Shown here one piece after another: positions 49,417-61,401 of a stretch of DNA of 64,000 nucleotides. The stretch's first letter is position 1. Each line of letters starts with the position of its first letter. The translations under genes were made by a program, and so were the position numbers. This DNA is from Granulicatella elegans ATCC 700633 (GTDB taxonomy: Bacteria > Bacillota > Bacilli > Lactobacillales > Aerococcaceae): positions 560,901-624,900 of the forward strand of contig NZ_KI391971.1 in assembly GCF_000162475.2 (NCBI RefSeq), given 5' to 3'. A model generated the notes under the pieces. It did no database searches, was not told the origin of the DNA, and saw nothing but the letters and a program-made list of their open reading frames with translations.

Positions 49417-49572
49417 GAAATAGCCTTTTCTGTGAAGTAGCAAAAAGGACGGTAGCAGCCTTGCTTTGAAAGTCTCATACCTAAAATTCGAGCCAAGGTC
49501 TCGAATTTTCCAGTAACAAAAGCCACTTTTTAGTGGCTTTTATTACTTTTGCTACGGAGAAAAGTCTATTTC
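49417..49572 (+). repeat. Intergenic cloverleaf repeat, full form (copy 15)
   Basis: The outer arms GAAATAG...TTTTC...GTAGCA and TGCTAC...GAAAAGTCTATTTC pair. Hairpin A is closed by GGTA/TACC. Hairpin B is AAATTCGAG/CTCGAATTT around CCAAGGT. Hairpin C is GTAACAAAAGCCAC/GTGGCTTTTATTAC, with small internal changes. It follows femX by 9 bases. Confidence 0.88.
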
Positions 49573-49662
49573 TTCCGATTTTAGTGTATGCAAAAAGAGA
49601 AAACGTGTGAGACAGTTGACTGCCATTCGTTTTCTCTTTATTTGCGTCCTAAATACTACATG

Positions 49663-50403
49663 TTAGAAAAGTCTGTTCTCCTTAATGTAACGTACAAAAT
49701 GGTTGAACAATTCTTGCATTTCGTCGTAATCGTTCACCATTGTTTCTGGATGCCCTTGTATAGCAAGAACATATTGTCCTTCTTCATTTGATTCAAAAGC
49801 TTCGATTAATCCATCTGAACTCCAAGCAACAGCTTTGAAGTTAGGAGCAAGTTCTTTAACCGCTTGATGATGATACGAATTAATCGCTGTTTTTGTTCCA
49901 AATATTTTAGATAATTCACTACCTTCTGCTATTTCAATCGTATGAGTAGCAGTAGAAGGCATTGTTTTTTGAACATGTAAAATCGTTGATTCTGGATATT
50001 GCGATTGAATGTCTTGATACAAAGTACCTCCAAAAGCAACATTTAAAATTTGAATACCTCTACAGATGGCAAGAATTGGTTTACGTTGACGATAAGCTTC
50101 TTCAATTAGCGCAAGTTCATACGCATCTCTTACTGGATAAGTTCTTCCTAAGTTAATATGAGGTTCTTCTCCATATAAAAGAGGTGAAACATCTTGCCCT
50201 CCTGATAAAACTAATGCGTCAACTCTTGAAATATATTCGTGAGCTGTTTCTTGAGAAACAATCGGTAAGATTACTGGAATGGCTTTTGCTTTTTCTAAAC
50301 CAGTAACAAATCCGTTAGGTGCATAAGATAGGATATAGGTATCATGTTCAGTATTATCTTGACGATGATTCCCTGAAATTCCTATTAAAGGATATTGTTG
50401 CAT
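49663..50403 (-). CDS. Class I glutamine amidotransferase-like peptidase C26 (PuuD-type)
   Basis: This 246-residue protein has the gamma-glutamyl-GABA hydrolase fold. The nucleophile cysteine is in P-I-L-A-I-C-R-G-I-Q-I-L-N, with histidine and glutamate in Q-G-H-P-E-T. Other family marks are V-L-S-G-G-Q-D-V-S-P and the start I-G-I-S-G-N-H. It hydrolyses gamma-glutamyl amide bonds; the natural substrate is unknown. GAAAGGGGAAAAATAG precedes the ATG. It is convergent with femX. Confidence 0.9.
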   Translation of the reverse strand: MQQYPLIGISGNHRQDNTEHDTYILSYAPNGFVTGLEKAKAIPVILPIVSQETAHEYISRVDALVLSGGQDVSPLLYGEEPHINLGRTYPVRDAYELALIEEAYRQRKPILAICRGIQILNVAFGGTLYQDIQSQYPESTILHVQKTMPSTATHTIEIAEGSELSKIFGTKTAINSYHHQAVKELAPNFKAVAWSSDGLIEAFESNEEGQYVLAIQGHPETMVNDYDEMQELFNHFVRYIKENRLF

Positions 50404-50529
50404 CTATTTTTCCCCTTTCGCATTGTAAGTAGTTTATATGATACTCCATTTTCATGAAAATGAAAAGTTTTTTATGTGAAAATAAGTGAAAAACTTACAA
50501 TAGAAGATATGAATTCGAAACGTTATCTT

Positions 50530-50558
50530 TTGATAATCGTTCTCATTTAAGATAAAAT
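50530..50558 (+). promoter_or_regulatory. suf promoter with overlapping FUR-family box
   Basis: TTGATA (50530-50535), a 17-base spacer and TAAAAT (50553-50558) form the promoter. TGATAATCGTTCTCA (50531-50545), a 7-1-7 box with two mismatches to the Fur consensus, covers the -35 and spacer. Repression of suf by an iron or peroxide sensor is inferred. Confidence 0.6.
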
Positions 50559-50625
50559 ATTAATAATGTGACAGATAAAAAATTCTGTTATATCATTGAG
50601 GATTTATTTTGAAAGGGGCTTAATA

Positions 50626-51396
50626 ATGGCAACATTAGAAATTAAAAATTTACATGTGTCAATTGAAGATAAAGAAATTTTAAAAGGTGTGAATTTAACC
50701 ATCAATACTGGAGAAATTCATGCAGTCATGGGACCGAATGGAACAGGAAAATCAACTCTTTCTGCAGCGATTATGGGACATCCAAGTTATGAAGTAACAG
50801 AAGGAGAAATCTTATTAGATGGAGAAAACGTTCTTGAAATGGAAGTAGATGAACGTGCTCGTGCAGGTCTATTTTTAGCAATGCAATATCCAAGTGAAAT
50901 TGCCGGCGTAACAAATGCAGAATTTATGCGTTCAGCTATCAATGCTCGTCGTGATGAAGACAATAAAATGGGTGTTCGTGAGTTCATCAAAAAATTAGAT
51001 GAAAAAATGGCGATTTTAGATATGCCAGAAGAAATGGCAGAACGTTACTTGAATGAAGGATTCTCTGGTGGAGAAAAGAAACGTAATGAAATTCTTCAAT
51101 TAATGATGATTGAGCCAAGTTTTGCTATTTTAGATGAAATTGACTCAGGGTTAGATATTGATGCGCTTAAAGTTGTTTCTCGTGGTGTTAATGCTATGCG
51201 TGGGGAAAACTTTGGATCATTAATTATTACTCACTATCAACGTTTATTAAACTATATTGAACCAGATGTTGTTCATATTATGATGGACGGACGTGTTGTA
51301 ATGACTGGAGATGCTGCATTAGCAAAACGTCTAGAAGCAGAAGGATATAAAGGAATTAGTGAAGAATTAGGAATTTCTTTAGAACATCAAGAATAG
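50626..51396 (+). CDS. sufC: SufC, ATPase of the SUF Fe-S assembly complex
   Basis: This 256-residue ABC-type ATPase has Walker A G-P-N-G-T-G-K-S-T, an S-G-G-E-K-K-R-N-E signature and Walker B S-F-A-I-L-D-E-I-D-S-G-L-D. It works with SufB and SufD to build iron-sulfur clusters. The start ATG 50626 follows GAAAGGGGCTTAATA; the open frame reaches 10 codons further back. It is first in the operon sufC-sufD-sufS-sufU-sufB. Confidence 0.96.
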   Translation: MATLEIKNLHVSIEDKEILKGVNLTINTGEIHAVMGPNGTGKSTLSAAIMGHPSYEVTEGEILLDGENVLEMEVDERARAGLFLAMQYPSEIAGVTNAEFMRSAINARRDEDNKMGVREFIKKLDEKMAILDMPEEMAERYLNEGFSGGEKKRNEILQLMMIEPSFAILDEIDSGLDIDALKVVSRGVNAMRGENFGSLIITHYQRLLNYIEPDVVHIMMDGRVVMTGDAALAKRLEAEGYKGISEELGISLEHQE

Positions 51397-51406
51397 GAGA
51401 AAGAGA

Positions 51407-54357
<2,951 letters not shown>

Positions 54358-54359
54358 AA

Positions 54360-55754
54360 ATGAGTGGAGTTCCAGAATTAGAAGATTACAAGTATGGCTT
54401 TCATGAAGATGTAACGCCCGTATTTGATAGTGGAGTTGGATTAAGCGAAGAAGTCGTTCGTACAATTTCAAAAATGAAAAACGAACCAGAATGGATGCTT
54501 GAATTCCGACTAAAATCTTTAAAAGCATTTGAAAAAATGCCAATGCAAACATGGGGAGCAGATTTATCAGATATTGATTTTGATGCGATTACCTATTTCA
54601 AACGTGCGAGTGATAAACCAGCTCGTTCTTGGGATGATGTTCCTGAGAAAATCAAAGATACATTTGAAAAAATTGGGATTCCAGAAGCAGAACGTGCTTA
54701 TTTAGCAGGGGCATCTGCACAGTTTGAGTCAGAAGTTGTGTATCACAATATGAAAGAAGAATTCGATAAACTAGGAATTGTCTTCACCGATACAGACTCA
54801 GCATTAAAAGAATACCCAGAATTATTCGAAAAATATTTTGCAAAATTAGTACCACCAACAGACAATAAATTAGCAGCATTAAACTCAGCAGTATGGTCAG
54901 GAGGAACGTTTATTTACGTACCAAAAGGCGTAAAATGTGATGTTCCACTTCAAACGTACTTCCGTATTAATGACCAAAATATGGGACAATTTGAACGTAC
55001 ATTAATTATTGTAGATGAAGGGGCAAGCGTACACTATGTAGAAGGATGTACAGCACCAACATACTCATCAAACAGCTTACACGCTGCGATTGTAGAAATC
55101 TTCGTAGAAGAAGGTGGATACTGCCGTTATACAACGATTCAAAACTGGTCTGATAATGTCTACAATCTTGTAACTAAACGTGCTCGTGCAGCAGCTCATG
55201 GAACAGTTGAATGGATCGATGGAAACTTAGGAGCAAAAACAACAATGAAATATCCTTCTGTATTTTTAGAAGGACCTTATGCAAAAGGGACAATGTTATC
55301 AATTGCCTTTGCTGGAGAAGGTCAACACCAAGATACAGGAGCAAAAATGATTCATAATGCACCTCATACTTCTAGTTCGATTGTTTCAAAATCAATCGCA
55401 AAAGATGGTGGTGTCGTAAACTATCGTGGACAAGTAACCTTTAGTAAGAAATCTGATTATTCTATTTCTCATATCGAATGTGACACGATTATTATGGATG
55501 ATTTATCAAAATCAGATACAATTCCATTTAACGAAATTCATAATGATAAAGTCGCTTTAGAACATGAAGCAAAAGTATCAAAAATTTCTGAAGAACAATT
55601 ATTCTACTTAATGAGTAGAGGAATTAGTGAATCTGAAGCAACAGAGATGATTGTCATGGGATTCGTTGAACCATTTACAAAAGAACTTCCAATGGAATAT
55701 GCAGTTGAATTAAACCGATTAATTGCTTATGAGATGGAGGGTAGTGTGGGATAA
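54360..55754 (+). CDS. sufB: SufB, scaffold subunit
   Basis: This 464-residue core scaffold of the SufBCD complex carries [29 protein letters not shown], and I-G-like C-terminal repeats ending A-T-E-M-I-V-M-G-F. The conserved cysteines are available for cluster assembly. It is the last gene of the operon, two bases after sufU, and is followed by a strong hairpin terminator. Confidence 0.96.
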   Translation: MSGVPELEDYKYGFHEDVTPVFDSGVGLSEEVVRTISKMKNEPEWMLEFRLKSLKAFEKMPMQTWGADLSDIDFDAITYFKRASDKPARSWDDVPEKIKDTFEKIGIPEAERAYLAGASAQFESEVVYHNMKEEFDKLGIVFTDTDSALKEYPELFEKYFAKLVPPTDNKLAALNSAVWSGGTFIYVPKGVKCDVPLQTYFRINDQNMGQFERTLIIVDEGASVHYVEGCTAPTYSSNSLHAAIVEIFVEEGGYCRYTTIQNWSDNVYNLVTKRARAAAHGTVEWIDGNLGAKTTMKYPSVFLEGPYAKGTMLSIAFAGEGQHQDTGAKMIHNAPHTSSSIVSKSIAKDGGVVNYRGQVTFSKKSDYSISHIECDTIIMDDLSKSDTIPFNEIHNDKVALEHEAKVSKISEEQLFYLMSRGISESEATEMIVMGFVEPFTKELPMEYAVELNRLIAYEMEGSVG

Positions 55755-55760
55755 AACCCT

Positions 55761-55811
55761 AGCAAGTGCTAGAAACGTTGATATAACAACGTTTTTAGGC
55801 TTGCTTTTTTG
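55761..55811 (+). terminator. Terminator of the suf operon
   Basis: AGCAAG and CTTGCT form an outer stem. Inside, AAACGTTG pairs with CAACGTTT. A run of T follows at 55804. Confidence 0.88.
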
Positions 55812-55824
55812 TTTGTTTTTTGAA

Positions 55825-55848
55825 TTTTGTCATAGATTTTGTCATAGA
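55825..55848 (+). repeat. Two tandem 12-bp repeats downstream of suf
   Basis: The unit TTTTGTCATAGA occurs twice without a gap. It lies at the border between the conserved suf operon and the defence gene and could be part of an attachment site or chance. Confidence 0.6.
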
Positions 55849-55946
55849 TTGCTAAAATCCTAAATGTTTTGCAAAATTCTATTGAAAAAAATAAAATCTG
55901 GTCTTATTATTTAGGTGTAAAAGATATGAGTAATGAAACATAGGAT

Positions 55947-55975
55947 TTGACAATAGAGCAATTTACTTGTAGAAT
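55947..55975 (+). promoter_or_regulatory. Strong promoter upstream of the Abi gene
   Basis: TTGACA (55947-55952), a 17-base spacer and TAGAAT (55970-55975). A start near 55982 is expected. Confidence 0.75.
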
Positions 55976-55981
55976 ATGTTT

Positions 55982-56048
55982 ATTATTAATGGGGGGACGT
56001 AGTGACGTCCAAAAAAGGCTACAAGTGAAAACTTGTAGCCTTTTTGTG
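55982..56048 (+). ncRNA. Candidate small RNA upstream of the Abi_2 gene
   Basis: From the promoter at 55947-55975 a transcript would begin near 55982. It would contain the hairpin GGACGT-AGTG-ACGTCC (55995-56010) and end at a terminator, AAAAAGGCTACAAGT pairing with ACTTGTAGCCTTTTT (56012-56045). The Abi ribosome site starts 4 bases after it. A short terminated RNA directly in front of an Abi_2 gene suggests an RNA that regulates or inhibits the protein. This is inference; the length is about 65 bases. Confidence 0.55.
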
Positions 56049-56060
56049 TTAGGAGGGTAT

Positions 56061-57031
56061 ATGAAAAAGCCATTTAGAACTTTAGAAGAACAAATTGAAA
56101 TTCTTAAAAATAGAGGGTTGGATATAAGAGACGAAAATTTCTCTAAATTAATTTTACATCGGTATAGTTATTATGACATCGTCAATGGATATAAGTCTTA
56201 TTTTATAGATAAAAATTTAGAAGAGGAAACATTTTTATCAGGAGTTACACTTGAAGATTTATTCTCTTTATATTTATTTGATTCTAATCTTAGAGATTTA
56301 ACGTTAAGTACAATTCAAAAAATTGAACATGTGTTAAGAAGTATTACTTCCTATAGAATTGCAGAATCTTATGGTTCTGAAGAAGTAAACTATTTGTGTC
56401 GTGAAAATTATAATTTAGGTCATAAGTTTGATAAAAATATGAATTAGATAAATTGTTTTATAAATTTGAAAAGATATTACAGGATGATATTCATCCTTAT
56501 AAACATTATAGAGAAAAATATAAAAACTGTCCTCCTTGGATTTTATTAAAAGGTACTAGTTTAGGAAATCTCATTGTATTTATTAGATTGCAAAAGAAAG
56601 AAATAAAAGAAAAGATTATAGCAGATTTTTTTCTAAGAGATATTAATGAAATTACTGAAAAAGAAAAAAATTTTTTTATGGATTCATTATATTTGATATT
56701 AGAGTTTAGAAATAGAGCAGCCCATGGTAATAGAATTTATAATTTTAAACCACAAAGAAGAAAAATTAATTTTGTAAAATATATTCATGAAAGAATAGGC
56801 ATAAATGAAGAAATGTATGCCTCAGGAATAGGGAGTAATGATTGGAATGCAATTATAGTATTTTTATCCTTTATTCAAGATGATACGCTTTCCATATTTT
56901 TAGAAAAACTTGTTCATTGTCTTAATAGAATGGATGTAAAATCTGACTTTAGTAAAAATGTTGTGAGACATGGAATGGGATTATTAGATACAATGATTGG
57001 AGAAACTGAAACAACTCTCGAAAGAACATAA
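56061..57031 (+). pseudogene. Abi_2 (AbiD/AbiF-like) abortive infection gene with a frameshift
   Basis: ATG 56061, after AGGAGGGTAT, opens a frame with the Abi_2 N-terminus (L-E-E-Q-I-E-I-L-K-N-R-G) and S-G-V-T-L-E-D-L-F-S-L-Y, ending at TAG 56445-56447. The family continues in another frame from about 56441, with F-Y-K-F-E-K-I-L. Adding one A to the A5 run near 56433 would give one protein of about 323 residues, a normal Abi_2 length. The C-terminal part keeps the HEPN RNase motif R-x4-H in R-N-R-A-A-H. So the defence gene is either broken or expressed by slippage, or the A-run length was misread. Confidence 0.82.
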
Positions 57032-57158
57032 ATATATTATCCGAAATGACTCTTGTTGAGAATAATAGTTTACTAATTTTTGTTTAATGTAAATTGAGGT
57101 AAAATTGATATTGTCGCTATGTAACTATAATATATAAGAATGTTATAAAGGAGAACAA

Positions 57159-57677
57159 ATGAAAGCACTAATTGTATTAGATTGTCAAAAAGGCATGTTA
57201 GAACGTGGAAATTTTGACGAGTTAAGAAAAAACATTTTAACATTACAAAACATTTTTAAGCAAAATGGAGATATTATTATTAATACGAGACATATTGATA
57301 ATGATGAAAATAGCATTATTTACAATGGAAATGAAAGTGGAAGTTTAGATGAAGAATTGTCAGTTTTAGCAGACTATATTATTGAAAAAGAAAGTCCAAA
57401 TATTTTTCAATGTAAAGATTTGACGGAGATTTTATTGAAGCATCAAATTAAAGAAGTTGTGATTACAGGATTAAATGCGGAATATTGTTGTTTATTTTCT
57501 GCTATTATTGCTTCAGATAGAGGTTATAAAGTAACTTATATTGAAGATGCAACTGCCAGTGTGAATAATGGGGAAACGTATGAAATGAAGGATTTAGATA
57601 TTGTTGACTTCATTGGTTGTATATTAGATTGGTCAGGGCAAGTAGAAGTATTGTACCTTGATGAATTTGAAAAATAA
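57159..57677 (+). CDS. Isochorismatase-like cysteine hydrolase
   Basis: This 172-residue protein has the catalytic triad of the cysteine hydrolase superfamily: Asp8 (V-L-D-C-Q-K-G), Lys86 (Q-C-K-D) and Cys110 (A-E-Y-C-C). The fold includes nicotinamidases, isochorismatases and N-carbamoylsarcosine amidases. The sequence does not tell which; the usual G-x-x-T-x-x-C is G-L-N-A-E-Y-C here. AAAGGAG precedes the ATG. It is monocistronic. Confidence 0.88.
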   Translation: MKALIVLDCQKGMLERGNFDELRKNILTLQNIFKQNGDIIINTRHIDNDENSIIYNGNESGSLDEELSVLADYIIEKESPNIFQCKDLTEILLKHQIKEVVITGLNAEYCCLFSAIIASDRGYKVTYIEDATASVNNGETYEMKDLDIVDFIGCILDWSGQVEVLYLDEFEK

Positions 57678-57706
57678 AAAAATAGCGCATTATAGCGCTA
57701 TTTTTT
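57677..57706. terminator. Bidirectional terminator at 57.7 kb
   Basis: AAAAAATAGCGC pairs with GCGCTATTTTTT. It separates the convergent hydrolase and phosphohydrolase genes and overlaps both stop codons. Confidence 0.9.
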
Positions 57707-58793
57707 ATTTTAATGTAAAACTCATTGAAACTGGGTTGTGATCGGAATGTTGGAATTCTAAGTCATGTGCTTGGACATGATTGAATTGTACATTGTCTGA
57801 AATAATGAATCCATCGACTAATGTTACAAAAGTTCTTCCTTTTTGGTATCCTTCATCTAATGCACGAGCTGAAGGAATTTTTTGTTGTGCTAATCCTTGA
57901 GTGGCTAATGTAAAATGCTTTGAAAGATTTTCTACTGGGAATGGGTGAGTCCAAGTTTGTGGTTCATCAGATGTTTGGAAGACTTCCGGACTTTTTCCAA
58001 GTAAAATATCATGATTAAAGTCACCACCGACAATAACATAGTTTCCTTTTTCATATTCACTTTCCATATAATGGAATAGCTTTTCTAACTGGCTTTTTCC
58101 AATTGTTGGATCTTTTGTATATGCAGATAAGTGAATATTGATTAATGCTAATTGTTTCTGATTTGACACGGGTAAGTAACTAACAGTAAAAGCTCTGTCT
58201 AAATCGAAAAATTTATTAAAGTTCGTTTCAATTGGTAAACTATATCGTTGGCTCGATTGAATCGTATATTTGGACATCGTTAGGAGTCCAGAAGTTGCTT
58301 TTCCAATTGGGTCTAATATTGGATAAAATAAATACGGTGAATCATAGTTTTGTCCAAATACCCAATTTTGCTTCTCAAAAGCCTGAGTGATGAATTCTAC
58401 TTCATCCACATGTTGGGAACGATCTCCATCCGTGTCTATTTCTTGAAATAGAGCAATATCTGGTTGAATCATTTGAATAGCATTTTGGATTCCTTGCATA
58501 TTGTCTAATACAGTTTCTCGATTGTAAGCTCTTGAATATTTCCCGCCATCCATAAAGAAGCTATAATCTTGAGGATAGGCTCCATATCCAATATTAAAAG
58601 AGGATATGGTATACTCTTTTCCAGTATTGAGAGATTGATCTGTATGGCTTGTAATTGATAAAGTCAGATTATCTTCTAAACGATAATAAGCCGTATAACC
58701 ATAAATAAAATAGCCAATAATCAAACTGATAAAAATAATTATAGGACTTAAAAAATAAAATAGTTTTCGTCTGAATGCTGTTTTTCTTTTCAT
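57705..58793 (-). CDS. Membrane-anchored endonuclease/exonuclease/phosphatase family protein
   Basis: This 362-residue protein has one N-terminal membrane helix (about 12-32), after a basic M-K-R-K-T-A-F-R-R-K start. The following EEP domain probably faces the outside of the cell. Its motifs are F-N-I-G-Y-G, L-F-Q-E-I-D-T-D-G-D-R, V-G-G-D-F-N-H-D, and S-D-H-N-P-V near the end. Members of this group may be phosphodiesterases acting on lipids or nucleic acids. The substrate is unknown. It is not closely related to the protein at 34359. Confidence 0.85.
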   Translation of the reverse strand: MKRKTAFRRKLFYFLSPIIIFISLIIGYFIYGYTAYYRLEDNLTLSITSHTDQSLNTGKEYTISSFNIGYGAYPQDYSFFMDGGKYSRAYNRETVLDNMQGIQNAIQMIQPDIALFQEIDTDGDRSQHVDEVEFITQAFEKQNWVFGQNYDSPYLFYPILDPIGKATSGLLTMSKYTIQSSQRYSLPIETNFNKFFDLDRAFTVSYLPVSNQKQLALINIHLSAYTKDPTIGKSQLEKLFHYMESEYEKGNYVIVGGDFNHDILLGKSPEVFQTSDEPQTWTHPFPVENLSKHFTLATQGLAQQKIPSARALDEGYQKGRTFVTLVDGFIISDNVQFNHVQAHDLEFQHSDHNPVSMSFTLK

Positions 58794-58878
58794 AATAAAT
58801 TCCTTTTACTGTCAATAATTTCTTTATAGATTATAGCACGATAATTTAAAACTACATAAAGGAATGAATTTCATTTCA

Positions 58879-58908
58879 TTGACAGTGCTTTCTATTTTGG
58901 TGTATAGT
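58879..58908 (+). promoter_or_regulatory. Promoter of luxS
   Basis: TTGACA (58879-58884) and TATAGT (58903-58908) are 18 bases apart. This places the transcript start after 58907 and rules out the longer LuxS frame. Confidence 0.75.
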
Positions 58909-58942
58909 GGCTCTGTTATACAGATTACTAGGAGGTTTTGTT

Positions 58943-59416
58943 ATGACAGAAGTAGAAAGTTTTACATTAGATCATAATAAAGTGATTGCACCTTATGTGC
59001 GTAAAATTACAGAAGAAGTTGGAGAAAAAGGAGATCGTATTACGAATTTCGATATTCGTTTCTTACAACCAAATAAGCAAGAAATGCCAACAGGGGTCAT
59101 TCATACATTTGAACATTTATTAGCGGATTTATTAAGAGATCGAGTAGATGGAATTATTGATATTTCTCCATTTGGATGCCGTACAGGATTCCATTTAATT
59201 ACATGGGGAACACCAAGTGCAGAAACAATTGCTGTTGAGCTAAAAGCAACATTAGAACAAATTGTTCATGAAATTCGTTTTGAAGATATTCAAGGAATTT
59301 CAGCAGTACAATGTGGAAACTATAAAGATCATTCATTGTTCGGTGCAAAAGAATACGCAAAACAAGTATTAGAACAAGGAATCAGCATTGACCCATTCGA
59401 AAGAAAAGTTATTTAA
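58943..59416 (+). CDS. luxS: S-ribosylhomocysteine lyase LuxS
   Basis: This 157-residue metalloenzyme splits S-ribosylhomocysteine to homocysteine and the AI-2 precursor. The metal site is His54, His58 (H-T-F-E-H, with Glu57 as catalytic base) and Cys124 (V-Q-C-G-N). Cys79 is in P-F-G-C-R-T-G-F. The start ATG 58943 follows TAGGAGGTTTTGTT; the frame upstream overlaps the promoter. It is monocistronic. Confidence 0.97.
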   Translation: MTEVESFTLDHNKVIAPYVRKITEEVGEKGDRITNFDIRFLQPNKQEMPTGVIHTFEHLLADLLRDRVDGIIDISPFGCRTGFHLITWGTPSAETIAVELKATLEQIVHEIRFEDIQGISAVQCGNYKDHSLFGAKEYAKQVLEQGISIDPFERKVI

Positions 59417-59432
59417 TAGACGGAACAATTGT

Positions 59433-59473
59433 CGTGAAGTAGAGAGTGTAAACTCAGAACTTCACGTTTTTTT
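59433..59473 (+). terminator. Terminator of luxS
   Basis: CGTGAAGT (59433-59440) pairs with ACTTCACG (59459-59466) and is followed by TTTTTTT. Confidence 0.9.
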
Positions 59474-59503
59474 AATTTTTAGAGGTTAGGATTTTAATGA
59501 GAA

Positions 59504-59642
59504 AAAGACCTTTATGAAGTAGCTTGAGTAATATAAGTTTTTCAAGCTTATATTACAGGAAATTTTGAGACTACAGGCTCAAAATTTAGCCATGAAACCC
59601 GAAGGGGTTGCTGGCGTCCTTAGCAACTTCATAAAGGTCTTT
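59504..59642 (-). repeat. Intergenic cloverleaf repeat, full form (copy 16)
   Basis: This is an inverted copy with a perfect 17-bp outer stem, AAAGACCTTTATGAAGT/ACTTCATAAAGGTCTTT. Inside come hairpin C (AGTAATATAAG/CTTATATTAC), B (AAATTTTGAG/CTCAAAATTT around ACTACAGG) and A. It lies between luxS and yidC, which converge on it. Confidence 0.9.
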
Positions 59643-59657
59643 ATTAATTTATAATAG

Positions 59658-60602
59658 TTATTTTCTGTTTTGTTTTCCGCTGTTTTTTCCTGTTGATGTG
59701 CGGTTTCTTTGCGCAAATGTTTGTTGAGCAGGTGAAACAGTTGTATTATTAGGATTCTTAACAGTGTTAGTTGTATCTGGTAAGATAACTGAATTTCCTT
59801 GTGCCTCTAATTCAGCATCGATTTCAGCTTTTACTTTTGGACGAATGAATTGGTTTTGAATCCAAGTTTGTAAAATAGCTGTTAATCCAGAAGTGAAGAA
59901 GTAAATCCCAATCCCTGCAGCTGTACCAACCGTGAACATTAGCATCATGACTGGCATCAAAAATAGCGTAGCTTTAGCTTGAGCCTTTTGCGTTTCATCC
60001 ATATATAATTGGCTAATATATCCTTGGATTAAATAAATAACGGCAGTTGCAATTGCAATTGGTAAATACGTACTACCTAATGAAACTCCCATAAATGAAC
60101 TATTTGAAATTTCAGGAGAGTATAAAATCGCATTATATAAAGCACTATAGACGGGCATTGTGACTAATACTGGAAGACATCCAGAAGCAACCCCACCTGT
60201 TAATGAAACATTATTTAAACGATAAATATCCATTGTATATTGTTGAACTTCCATACGTTGTTCTGGTGTTGGGTTATCCCCATAACGTTCGTTCATTTTA
60301 TCAATATATGGTTTTAATAATGCCATTTTTTCTTGGTTCATTAACATTGTTTTCATTTGTTTAAACATCGTTGGCATTAAAATAATACGAACTACAATTG
60401 AAACAATCATAATAGAAATGACATAGTTTCCACCGATTGCTGAAGCAATCCAGTTTAAAATGGTTTGAGTTGGTACTGCTAAATAATCATACACAATTCC
60501 ATACGGTTGATTAGTGGCTTTGTCGATTTGTACACATCCAGAAAGGAATAGTACAAGTAAGCTCGATAGAGCTGCTAATTGAACTTTTTTTGTTAATTTC
60601 AT
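59658..60602 (-). CDS. yidC: Membrane protein insertase YidC (lipoprotein type)
   Basis: This 314-residue insertase has a signal peptide with lipobox L-S-G-C (Cys23), five membrane helices and the Gram-positive YidC/OxaA pattern. Helix 1 and the loop G-G-N-Y-V-I-S are followed by the cytoplasmic helical loop with M-K-T-M-L-M-N-Q-E-K-M, then P-V-L-V-T-M-P-V-Y. The C-terminal tail (residues 265-314) is hydrophilic and ends in basic residues (K-Q-N-R-K) that may bind ribosomes. It helps insert membrane proteins with or without SecYEG. Confidence 0.94.
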   Translation of the reverse strand: MKLTKKVQLAALSSLLVLFLSGCVQIDKATNQPYGIVYDYLAVPTQTILNWIASAIGGNYVISIMIVSIVVRIILMPTMFKQMKTMLMNQEKMALLKPYIDKMNERYGDNPTPEQRMEVQQYTMDIYRLNNVSLTGGVASGCLPVLVTMPVYSALYNAILYSPEISNSSFMGVSLGSTYLPIAIATAVIYLIQGYISQLYMDETQKAQAKATLFLMPVMMLMFTVGTAAGIGIYFFTSGLTAILQTWIQNQFIRPKVKAEIDAELEAQGNSVILPDTTNTVKNPNNTTVSPAQQTFAQRNRTSTGKNSGKQNRK

Positions 60603-60713
60603 GAATCACATTCCTTTATTTTTTTCTGTTAAACACAATCATTTTACTTTATATTGAATAGAATAGCAATGAAAATCAGTCGTATGTGGCTCTCTCTCTT
60701 TTATTTTTTATCA

Positions 60714-60992
60714 TTAATAATAAATTGAGAATCCTTTATAAATTGGTTCGTTTTCAATAATTTCTAATGTTGATGAACGGATTTTTGCATACGGAGATGG
60801 GGGAGAGGTTTTTACTCGGTCTACAAAAGCATAGGCTCTCTCCGGGGTATCCTGGACAATGATTTCAACGGAAGCATCGATTTTATTTTTTACCATTCCG
60901 TTTATCTGTAATTGGTCTGCTAAACGTTTTGTATAAAAACGAAATCCAACTCCTTGAACAAGTCCCCAAACTCTTAGACGTAAAGTAATCAT
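60714..60992 (-). CDS. Acylphosphatase
   Basis: This 92-residue enzyme shows the acylphosphatase signature V-Q-G-V-G-F-R (Arg18 in the active site), followed by G-M-V-K-N (catalytic Asn36). It hydrolyses acyl phosphates. AAGGAGGAATTCAA precedes the ATG on the minus strand. In Firmicutes it is often found next to yidC, as here. Confidence 0.95.
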   Translation of the reverse strand: MITLRLRVWGLVQGVGFRFYTKRLADQLQINGMVKNKIDASVEIIVQDTPERAYAFVDRVKTSPPSPYAKIRSSTLEIIENEPIYKGFSIYY

Positions 60993-61100
60993 TTGAATTC
61001 CTCCTTTTTAACTATCCTATCAAAAATATATGAAATTTCAATGGATGAAGATAACAAGTTTTGAAAAAGTCTGGTATACTGTTCAAGAGAGGTGATAGAT

Positions 61101-61400
61101 ATGTATTGTGTTATCCAAACAAAAGGGGTCGATGAACCTTGGTGGATGATGGACGACTGGAAAGAGATGATTGTTTTAGAAGAATTTTGTTCCACTCTAG
61201 AAGAAGCAAAAGAACTTTATAAACAATTAGTAGAAACATATACAGCTAAATATCAAATGAAACGTGAGAAACATTTTTCTTGCGCATTTTGGGATGAGAA
61301 TGAATGTGAATATTGTGAGTCCTGTGAGGATTGTTTGCAAATTTATTATGGAGTACTCATTTTAACACCAGAAGGAAAACTATATTCAGAAGGAGAGTAA
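61101..61400 (+). CDS. DUF1033 family protein
   Basis: This 99-residue soluble protein contains W-W-M-M-D-D-W-K and a cysteine cluster ([10 protein letters not shown]), suggesting metal binding. I recognise the DUF1033 pattern found in Lactobacillales next to ftsK. The start is ATG 61101 after AGAGGTGATAGAT. The stop is one base before the ftsK start region, so it is cotranscribed with ftsK. The function is unknown. Confidence 0.8.
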   Translation: MYCVIQTKGVDEPWWMMDDWKEMIVLEEFCSTLEEAKELYKQLVETYTAKYQMKREKHFSCAFWDENECEYCESCEDCLQIYYGVLILTPEGKLYSEGE

Positions 61401-61401
61401 A

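Noticed and set aside
55947-56060. Longer N-terminus for the Abi_2 protein
   Set aside because: The extra part would cover the promoter and the terminator of the candidate small RNA; ATG 56061 has the ribosome site.
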